5,954 nt of DNA from JADHUC01 sp964617665 (GTDB taxonomy: Bacteria > Planctomycetota > Planctomycetia > Pirellulales > Pirellulaceae): contig CAZUAH010000756.1 in the NCBI GenBank assembly GCA_964617665.1, positions 1 to 5,954 on the forward strand, in the 5' to 3' direction. A model generated the notes under the pieces. That model made no database searches. It had not been told where the DNA came from and was given only the letters and a program-made list of their open reading frames with translations. Within the stretch, counting starts at the first letter, position 1. Every line of letters begins with the position of its first letter. Of the stretch, positions 1 through 4,673 are shown piece after piece. A program made the position numbers and the translations under genes.

Positions 1-131
1 AGCGGGTCAGGCAGCCGGTCGGTTTGGTGCGTTGAGTGTAATGAACGGGGAGGGTCAAGACATTTGAAGCACGCGTCGACAATGAAGGTTACTTCTTTCT
101 GGAGAATCTGGCGACGAATCGCCATTATCGC

Positions 132-662
132 GTGAAGAAACTGGACGGGTCTGGGTTCAGTGCTCCGGTGCCCATCCAGGCAGGTTTCAGTTTTGGAGTG
201 CCGAATGGAGATGGGGAAGGATTGCGGAAGACCGTCTCCGTTTCGGGAATGTCGATGTCGTCCGGGTGTGCGGAACCGAGGGTTTTGGACGTGGGACACA
301 TTGCTTTGAAGGTCAATGAGAATGGTAAACTCCAGGCGAGAATCGATGCGGCACATGCCTCCATAGCAACGAACAAGGACACCTTTTCCATAGGTTTCGG
401 AGGCGATGGCCCACTGGATCGTCACGACTGGTTTTTGCAGAAGTTCTCAGGCAACGGATGGTCGGATGTGGCAAAATCGGACCGCGATACCGTCTACGAG
501 AATCGCGAAGAGGCGAAGCGAAAAAAGGAAGAGGAAGAACGCAAGAAGAAGGAGCAGGAAGAGGAGGAACGGAGAAAGAAGACCAAGAATGGGAGCAGCG
601 GTAAAGAGCAGGAGGCAGACGACAAGCAATCTGAACAAGAGGGCCAAGGGGAGAACGGTTGA
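132..662 (+). CDS. Protein with carboxypeptidase-regulatory-like segment and charged C-terminal tail; 5' end broken or missing
   Basis: The frame ends at TGA 660-662. GTG 132 is the only usual start codon in it, giving 176 residues, but it has no Shine-Dalgarno sequence. The frame stays open back to position 45, and the codons before GTG read like protein: FEARVDNEGYFFLENLATN, followed by RHYRVKKLDG. This resembles the strand pattern of carboxypeptidase-regulatory-like (transthyretin-fold) modules, where D-x-x-G-x-F-x-F-x-x-L is typical. The true protein therefore probably begins outside this frame or this window. Residues 1-110 (from GTG) are mixed, Gly/Ser rich and without membrane segments. 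Residues ~121-176 are almost only E, K, R, Q, D, G and S, with a likely charged coiled coil (KRKKEEEERKKKEQEEEERR) and a disordered end. A role in surface or envelope proteins would be usual for the module, but this is inference; no enzyme motif is seen. A TGA at 42-44 closes the frame upstream. Confidence 0.6.
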   Translation: MKKLDGSGFSAPVPIQAGFSFGVPNGDGEGLRKTVSVSGMSMSSGCAEPRVLDVGHIALKVNENGKLQARIDAAHASIATNKDTFSIGFGGDGPLDRHDWFLQKFSGNGWSDVAKSDRDTVYENREEAKRKKEEEERKKKEQEEEERRKKTKNGSSGKEQEADDKQSEQEGQGENG

Positions 663-1054
663 AACGACGAAGACATTGCGGCCAGAGCGTGGACTTGGTA
701 ACTCTGCAAGACTTGTGACTCACCGAGTTGCCGTCTATCTGCGCAACAGTATAGTCTCTGGACCAGAGATCTGCGGAGGGTGGCGGTGCGATGTGAGACT
801 CGACGAGGGCGGTCGGAGTAGTCCGGCGAGGCCGAAAATGATCGGCGTGTAGAGAGAAGCTGGTGACGTGGACGCTCGGCAACAGATGCGTGGCCCGCGT
901 TTGGCTATCCAACGATACGATCGCGCAGCAGCAAACGTCGGCGAATCGACTTACCGATTCGGGTCGCTTGTCAGTCGGGCAGCATAAAAAGCAAGCGGCG
1001 GCACATCGGCACGCAGGGCCGTTGCAGCAAGCGCAATCGTGTCAAAGGGTTTGC
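663..1054. other. Spacer without a supported gene, flanking the IS remnant
   Basis: This 392-base stretch lies between the plus-strand charged-tail gene and the outer end of the IS256 remnant. Several short frames are open on both strands, but none has a ribosome binding site or a recognisable family. Two read plausibly as protein yet overlap each other on opposite strands, so they cannot both be trusted: a plus-strand 33-codon frame at 886-987 (ATG, TAA) and a minus-strand frame ending with TAA at 951-953 that reads FDTIALAATALRADVPPLAF. The latter runs in from the IS end and could be the stub of a gene cut by the insertion. I see no intrinsic terminator with a T run after the 662 stop. Confidence 0.4.
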
Positions 1055-1080
1055 GGGCCTGTCGGAATTTTTGTGTCAAG
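1055..1080 (-). repeat. Probable terminal inverted repeat of the IS256 remnant
   Basis: Read outward on the minus strand, the segment after the transposase stop is CTTGACACAAAAATTCCGAC followed by AGGCCC. IS256-family ends commonly have this layout: an ACACAAAA core with a GACA-type block, closing on CCC/GGG at the outer edge. It starts 13 bases beyond the transposase stop, the usual place for the right end. The partner repeat is not present in the window. The exact outer base (1055) is inferred from the pattern and could be off by a few bases. Confidence 0.6.
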
Positions 1081-1636
1081 CCAGCAGGGAACGCTATTTG
1101 CTGGTTAACTCCGGCATGCGGTCCTCAAACATGATCGCGAAGTGATTCAACGCCTGCTTCCAGTGGCGAACCGCCATGGTCCACTTCTTCGACGCCTCGC
1201 GGATCGCCATGTAAATGAGCTTCAGCGCCGATTCCTGGTTGGGGTAGATCTTGCGGTTTCGCGTGAACTTCCGAATCACGCTATTGAGCGATTCAATCGC
1301 GTTGGTCGTGTAGATCGCCCGACGAATCGGCGGCGGATAATCGAACAACGTGATGATGTCGGCCCACTTGGAACGCCACGTCTTGCTAATCGTCGGATAC
1401 TTCTCGTCCCAAGCTTGAGCAAAGTCCTCGAGCGCTTGCTCGGCCTCGACCACCGTCGCCGACTGGTAGATCTTCTTCAAGTCACGAACGACCGCCTTGC
1501 TGTCCTGGTCGCTCACGTAACGCATCACGGCGCGGACTAGGTGCACGATGCACAACTGCACGCTCGTTTGTGGGTACGCCGTGTGGATCGCTTCCGCGAA
1601 ACCGGATAGCCCGTCGATGCACGCGACGAAGATGTC
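1055..1636 (-). mobile_element. Truncated IS256-family insertion sequence (3' half only)
   Basis: About 580 bases of an element that is normally about 1.3 kb. It carries the C-terminal half of the transposase, with hallmark IS256/MULE-type motifs: ACIDGLSGF (the second catalytic Asp, residue 211 of the fused frame), LCIVH (Cys232/His235), YPPPIRRAIYTTNAIESLN (catalytic Glu318) and KWTMAVRHWKQALNHFAI near the end. The stop TAG is at 1094-1096. Beyond it, 1055-1080 looks like the terminal inverted repeat. The first catalytic Asp, the N-terminal DNA-binding region and the opposite terminal repeat are missing, because the element ends abruptly at about 1634-1636 where hydrolase sequence begins. 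The copy cannot encode an active transposase and cannot move by itself. The missing half may reflect a deletion after insertion; no target duplication can be tested with one end gone. Confidence 0.85.
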
Positions 1637-2245
1637 GATCAGGCTGTCGTTCCCTGCGTGCAGGACGAGCAGCGGACCACTGTATCCGGCGAGCTTCTTC
1701 TTGTGGTTGAAGTGCCGCTTCACTTCGGCCAGGACATCATCCATCTTTACCCCAGCGGCATACAGGTTTGCGTACATCAGAAAACGTTCAGCAGGATCAG
1801 CGATGCCGCTCTCCAGGATGAGTCCAGCGATATCAGGGCAGCGATGAGCAAGTTCGATGGCATACAGCGATCCGATCGAACGTCCAAGAGCGATCACCTT
1901 CTCGGGCACAACACCGGCTGCGGCCACAACCTTCTCGCCATCGCCAAGCATGGCAACCAACTGTGCCTTGCCGGTCGAGCCGCCGTATTGGCGATACTCG
2001 ACAAATAACGAATTGAGGCCCGTGTTCGCAAAGATATCGGCCAAATCGGGGATATAGTCAGCGACAGCCTCGCCGTTGCCGTGGAAATGGACGACGGTGT
2101 AGTAATCCGGATTTATGATTCTCCGGTAGCAGCACAATTCGGCGCCGTCGACTTCTACGTTGAACGGCTCATCGATGAACCGAGCCTGCGGGAACAGATA
2201 GGCTCCGCTGATCTCCGGATGGTCGAGAATACTTGGCTGATCCAT
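1094..2245 (-). CDS. Chimeric reading frame: alpha/beta hydrolase N-terminal part fused to IS256 transposase C-terminal part
   Basis: The frame has 383 codons. Residues 1-204 are an alpha/beta hydrolase of the serine-aminopeptidase/ABHD17-like kind. HGNGE (55-59) is the oxyanion-side motif, G-R-S-I-G (121-125) is the nucleophile elbow with Ser123, and LHAGND (195-200) supplies the acid Asp200. The catalytic His expected about 25-40 residues later is absent, because from residue 205 the sequence is IS256 transposase (IFVACIDGLSGF through YTTNAIESLN). The fused protein thus lacks the hydrolase His and also the first transposase Asp, so neither activity is expected. The start at ATG 2243-2245 is well supported by AGAGGG at 2250-2255, four to five bases upstream, and by a natural hydrolase N-terminus. 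No signal peptide is seen, so a cytosolic location is likely. It is best treated as a hydrolase pseudogene cut by an IS and then trimmed, although the frame is uninterrupted and could be translated. Confidence 0.85.
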   Translation of the reverse strand: MDQPSILDHPEISGAYLFPQARFIDEPFNVEVDGAELCCYRRIINPDYYTVVHFHGNGEAVADYIPDLADIFANTGLNSLFVEYRQYGGSTGKAQLVAMLGDGEKVVAAAGVVPEKVIALGRSIGSLYAIELAHRCPDIAGLILESGIADPAERFLMYANLYAAGVKMDDVLAEVKRHFNHKKKLAGYSGPLLVLHAGNDSLIDIFVACIDGLSGFAEAIHTAYPQTSVQLCIVHLVRAVMRYVSDQDSKAVVRDLKKIYQSATVVEAEQALEDFAQAWDEKYPTISKTWRSKWADIITLFDYPPPIRRAIYTTNAIESLNSVIRKFTRNRKIYPNQESALKLIYMAIREASKKWTMAVRHWKQALNHFAIMFEDRMPELTSK

Positions 2246-2321
2246 GGTGCCCTCTTTGTGTCCAAATCAGTCTTCGCCGTCTGACCAGCCGGACAGAGTT
2301 GCGTACCGTTGGCCATTTCCA

Positions 2322-2354
2322 GTCGCACCAGCACGTGCCTATTCTGTCGCACCA
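2322..2354. promoter_or_regulatory. Possible operator: duplicated GTCGCACCA around GCACGTGC
   Basis: The 9-mer GTCGCACCA occurs at 2322-2330 and again at 2346-2354, a 24-base period, with the perfect 8-base palindrome GCACGTGC at 2331-2338 between them. The block lies 77-109 bases upstream of the hydrolase ATG. Two same-facing copies at a near two-and-a-half-turn period could bind a dimeric regulator. No known regulator is identified and chance is possible. Confidence 0.25.
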
Positions 2355-2816
2355 ACTTGTTGCGGGAAAGGTGTCAAACGACGCCGGGTAGCATCTCATG
2401 CCATGCTCGCCCGTAATGCCGATTGTGGGAACCGGATGGCATACACGCGGTTCAAAGAGGTTCTTCACGGAATTCCCGGGGACAAAGGCAGATGTTGGGC
2501 GTCCACTCGCAATTGGACCCGGAGGGACCTTCGATGGTAGCCCACCAGTTTGGTAGCCGACGCCTTTAGCCGCGTTGCCGTGTCTTGGTGGCGTAGCCCT
2601 TTTCATTTTTGGGCATTCCCGGATCGATCTTGACGCCGGTTTCTGGCGTCGATAGCGTCCCACCTCTTCCGTGAATTGGCCGCGTTGATTACGACACCAA
2701 GATCACTTACGCGACTTTCTTCGTGCCCCGGCCCCTAAATGCCAGTTCTTCGCTTGCTGATTCCTGATCTGTGACGTAGGGTTTCAATTGAAGGACGTCT
2801 CTTCCTTTTGAGACAT

Positions 2817-2857
2817 GGCCACGCCGGATTTTTCCTCCCCGGCGTGGCCTTCTTCTC
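2817..2857 (+). terminator. Strong GC-rich hairpin, probable intrinsic terminator or leader attenuator
   Basis: The arms GGCCACGCCGG (2817-2827) and CCGGCGTGGCC (2839-2849) pair perfectly over 11 bases, with an 11-base loop. On the plus strand the stem is followed by TTCTTCTC, a modest T-rich tail; on the minus strand no T run follows, so the plus strand is favoured. No plus-strand gene is recognised upstream of it, and the ATG of the small membrane protein lies only 39 bases downstream. It may end an unseen small transcript, insulate the small gene, or act within its leader. Confidence 0.6.
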
Positions 2858-2888
2858 ATCTGATCTTACGTTGCGTAGGGGTGTTACC

Positions 2889-3050
2889 ATGGAATTGCTG
2901 CAGTACCTGCATCGAGGCCTGCCGCATCTGTTTCCCTACGTCGTCGCAATAATCCTGGTGCTGTTTCTCTGGCGACGGTGGCCCACGGTTTCGCTCTTCG
3001 GTGCCATCAGTATTGTGCTTCTAATGTGGTGCCAGATTCTTGTCCTATGA
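2889..3050 (+). CDS. Small two-helix membrane protein (53 residues), unknown function
   Basis: The start ATG at 2889-2891 is preceded by AGGGG (2877-2881), with a good spacing of seven bases. The frame could extend upstream to ATG 2808, but that longer version would translate through the strong hairpin at 2817-2849, so the short start is preferred. The product begins MELLQYLHRG. It has a hydrophobic segment at about residues 12-28 (HLFPYVVAIILVLFLW), a short basic turn with Arg29-Arg30, and a second hydrophobic segment at about 34-53 ending in MWCQILVL. The basic turn predicts a hairpin with the loop in the cytoplasm and both ends outside. There is no signal-peptide cleavage pattern and no family I recognise. 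It stands alone and converges on the parDE operon. Small toxin, regulator of a membrane complex, or orphan peptide are all possible; none is shown. Confidence 0.5.
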   Translation: MELLQYLHRGLPHLFPYVVAIILVLFLWRRWPTVSLFGAISIVLLMWCQILVL

Positions 3051-3195
3051 CGTGCGTACTCGCGTCCTTCTCCCGCGTCCAACCTCGGAACGTGTCAATC
3101 ATCGTGGTCGGTGTCGATCTTGCGTTGTTCGTTCGCACGTCGATTTCTCTCGCATCTCCGCTCTGCATCTGGAAAGCAGGGCAAGGAGATCTCTC

Positions 3196-3216
3196 TTTGC
3201 GACAGGGTGTCGCAAA
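3196..3216. repeat. Perfect 9-bp inverted repeat downstream of the toxin gene
   Basis: TTTGCGACA and TGTCGCAAA flank a three-base GGG centre, making a tight hairpin 19 bases past the toxin stop codon. Neither strand has a T run after the stem, so it is not a classic intrinsic terminator. It could still act as a 3' stabilising stem for the toxin-antitoxin mRNA, as a barrier between the convergent small gene and this operon, or as a protein-binding palindrome. Confidence 0.5.
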
Positions 3217-3234
3217 TACTGCTGTTGGCCGCTC

Positions 3235-3519
3235 CTAGAGTCGAGTGATGTTCCGATCTCCGGGAATGACTCGTAAGATTTCGACTCGATCGTTAACCTC
3301 GCGGTGAAAGATCACATAACGTCCCACGAGGCTCGCTCGAATTCCTTCGCCGAGATGCGGCTGCAGTTCACCGATCGAGGGGTGCTGCGCGATCAACATA
3401 CACTTGGCCTCGATTTTTTCGACCCATGCCAAGGCCGCCGCTGGTTTGTCCCTTGCGATGTAGTCGAGGATGTCTGCCAAATCTTGGTGCGCCGCCGGTG
3501 TGTAGAACGGTTTGCTCAT
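3235..3519 (-). CDS. parE: ParE-type toxin of the RelE/ParE superfamily
   Basis: The 94-residue product has the typical size and pattern of ParE toxins. It has an N-terminal strand (KPFYTPAAHQDLADILDYIA), two helices rich in Ala/Leu with an aromatic/acidic face (WVEKIEAKCMLIAQHP), then the PSIGELQPHLGEGIRASLVG turn and two final strands, YVIFHREVNDRVEILRVIPG, ending DRNITRL. The conserved Y-x-I-x-(F/Y)-R and I-x-R-V-x-x-G-x-R-(D/N)-I elements of the family are visible. Characterised ParE proteins poison DNA gyrase, while RelE cousins cut mRNA on the ribosome; sequence alone favours ParE. ATG 3517-3519 overlaps the antitoxin stop by four bases (ATGA), so translation is coupled. Likely cytosolic and neutralised by the ParD partner. 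The frame looks intact. Confidence 0.85.
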   Translation of the reverse strand: MSKPFYTPAAHQDLADILDYIARDKPAAALAWVEKIEAKCMLIAQHPSIGELQPHLGEGIRASLVGRYVIFHREVNDRVEILRVIPGDRNITRL

Positions 3520-3764
3520 AGCCCGCTGTTGGCCTGTTGGATTTCGGCAACTCTAGTCCTCAGATTGGCGAACACCGTGTCGTGATCGATCAGTTCGCCG
3601 CGATCAGCCTGGTCGACCCCAACGTTGACTTGCTCTCTCAACTGCTCACGTGATACCAGCAGTCGGACACATTCACCGATGACGTCATCCGCCGACGCAA
3701 ACCGGCCGGATTCAACGAGCTTCTCGATAAACGCCTGCTGATCAGGGGGAAGATTGATGTTCAT
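3516..3764 (-). CDS. parD: ParD-type ribbon-helix-helix antitoxin
   Basis: The 82-residue product matches the ParD/CopG antitoxin layout. A short N-terminal strand (MNINLPPDQQAFIEKLV) gives the DNA-binding ribbon, followed by the SGRFASADDVIGECVRLL helix-helix unit (family pattern SGR-[YF]-x-S-x-x-[ED]-V-I-x-x-x-[LV]-R-x-L). A charged, flexible C-terminal part then wraps the toxin. Length is normal. The start at ATG 3762-3764 is supported by GGAGAA at 3772-3777, seven bases upstream. It lies first in the operon and overlaps the toxin by ATGA, the classic type II order with antitoxin first. ParD proteins usually repress their own promoter, and a matching inverted repeat sits in the candidate promoter upstream. 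Confidence 0.88.
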   Translation of the reverse strand: MNINLPPDQQAFIEKLVESGRFASADDVIGECVRLLVSREQLREQVNVGVDQADRGELIDHDTVFANLRTRVAEIQQANSGL

Positions 3765-3841
3765 TACAGACTTCTCCAGTTCGGACGTAGGCGGCCAATA
3801 TCGATTTGCCGCAAAGCCGCTGCGCGGACGCCTTGCTCTCT

Positions 3842-3871
3842 ATTTTACGTACCTTCCTCTGGTACAATCAA
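3842..3871 (-). promoter_or_regulatory. Candidate parDE promoter with embedded operator
   Basis: On the minus strand TTGATT (3866-3871) and TAAAAT (3842-3847) form a sigma-70-like pair with an 18-base spacer. Inside that spacer a perfect inverted repeat, GTACC/GGTAC (3849-3853 and 3861-3865, seven-base centre), occupies almost the whole space between the two boxes. A repressor bound there would block RNA polymerase, as expected for ParD autoregulation. The predicted start lies roughly 70 bases before the antitoxin ATG. The boxes are seen; the function is inferred. Confidence 0.45.
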
Positions 3872-4673
3872 CCTGTTGTTCTACTATCTTCCCCGTCGCC
3901 ACGTACGGCGTCGGCAAATCCTCCCGTTGCACTAGCCGCTTCGCGGGGAGGTCTTTGCTCGCGTTTTCTTGCGTATTTCGGCGTTTCTCTTGTGCTCTTC
4001 ACCTAAGGTGCCCGCCACCCGGCGCAGCATGCGCCCGTATCGATCTTGTCTTAGATTAGACGACGGGCGTGGTTGTGGGCGGAGTGGCGATTCAAGAGAT
4101 TCTCGACCGTCATTGGGAGGCGTTTCGCGGTAAGAGTTAGCGCTGCCGGTGGCTATTGGATAGCAGGCGGGGTTGGGTGGGGCGCGGGTGGTGCCATCCG
4201 TGTGTGTAGGATGTGTGGAGAACCTAATGCTGCAATCGCCTGGTAGCCGACTTCCGGATGCGCACGCAGCAGAGTCCCAAAGCGGACGAGGACCACAAGA
4301 GAACGAACGCGACGTCTCCGACAGCTACCGAGCCGGGGTGCCCGGCGGAACACAGAAGACGGGCAACAAGTGCTGGCCAAGAAATGATCACGCCGCTGAA
4401 GAACCAACCCGTGGTTTTCGGCAAGCAGTATCCGCGGCGCGACGGGCCGAAGTGACTTGCCGCCGACAGTGAGCCGAATGTTCGGCGTGAGAATTCGGCG
4501 ACCTCAACTTGCGTCGACCGCAAGGCGGAGGCGCAACCGATTACGTGTCGCCGGAGGTGGGTGTCGCTGCCGCTAGTCCACTCGCTTTGCCGAGCGGCTT
4601 TCGGACCATTCTCCCACCCCGCGATTGCAGCTACCATGGGAACTGTCGGAGTGTTGGTGCGAGAAAGGGGCCG
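3872..4673. other. About 800-base spacer without a firm gene; gene scraps and hairpins
   Basis: The stretch lies between the parDE promoter and the 3' end of the URO-D-family gene. Visible items: a CCTCCC/GGGAGG stem at 3920-3925 and 3946-3951; GGCGCA/TGCGCC with a three-base loop at 4021-4035; a 23-residue plus-strand frame at 4069-4140 whose end reads EILDRHWEAFRGKS; and a nested inverted repeat at 4446-4499. The minus strand is open from 4637 to 4224 and its C-terminal half holds two hydrophobic stretches (GWFFSGVIISWPALVARLL and VAVGDVAFVLLW) and a basic tail. The plus strand over the same bases (4258-4455) also reads as a basic protein, so coding strand cannot be decided. Neither has a clear ribosome binding site. 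I leave both uncalled. Confidence 0.4.
4446..4499. repeat. Nested inverted repeats built from GCCGAA/TTCGGC
   Basis: GCCGAA occurs at 4446-4451 and 4473-4478, and its complement TTCGGC at 4481-4486 and 4494-4499. The inner pair forms a tight hairpin with a TG centre and the outer pair can close around it, so two alternative folds exist. No T run follows. It lies about 175 bases past the stop of the minus-strand URO-D-family gene, perhaps too far for its terminator. Confidence 0.4.

Larger units (their letters stand above)
2246..2888. other. Long spacer between divergent genes; regulatory motifs and hairpins, no supported gene
   Basis: The hydrolase (minus) and the small membrane protein (plus) are transcribed away from this 640-base stretch, so both promoters should lie here, though I find no strong -35/-10 pair. 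Visible structure: a duplicated 9-mer around a palindrome at 2322-2354; a 6-bp-stem hairpin GACGCC/GGCGTC at 2632-2637 and 2645-2650 with a 7-base loop; a 10-base palindrome TTCAATTGAA at 2783-2792; a small GTCTC/GAGAC hairpin at 2797-2814; and the strong hairpin at 2817-2849. The minus strand is open from 2663 to 2169, but that frame has no ribosome binding site and runs into the hydrolase in a different frame, so I do not call it. Confidence 0.45.

Noticed and set aside
447..647. Minus-strand frame with a very hydrophobic product (poly-Leu/Phe)
   Set aside because: It is the complement of the GAA/AAG-rich stretch encoding the charged tail of the plus-strand gene; Glu and Lys codons read backwards give Phe and Leu.
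313..912. 199-codon minus-strand frame opposite the charged-tail gene
   Set aside because: Its composition (Arg/Pro/Ser/Leu) is typical of an antisense frame, and half of it lies opposite a better-supported gene.
2169..2663. 164-codon minus-strand frame overlapping the hydrolase start
   Set aside because: It has no ribosome binding site, overlaps the well-supported hydrolase in another frame and matches no family I know. Its upstream part could be a dispersed repeat, but this cannot be shown here.
2781..2814. CRISPR-repeat-like segment starting GTTTCAATTG and ending GAGAC
   Set aside because: Only one copy exists, there are no spacers, and no cas gene is in the window.
3754..4059. Plus-strand frame over the parDE promoter
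   Set aside because: It has no ribosome binding site or family, and overlaps the antitoxin start and promoter on the other strand.
4241..4251. 11-mer TGGTAGCCGAC also present at 2551-2561
   Set aside because: A few exact 11-base matches are expected by chance in a window of this size, and the flanks are not alike.
3235..4640. Integron cassette array (toxin-antitoxin pair plus palindromic spacers)
   Set aside because: No attC core sites of the RYYYAAC/GTTRRRY type could be paired around the genes and no integrase is present.
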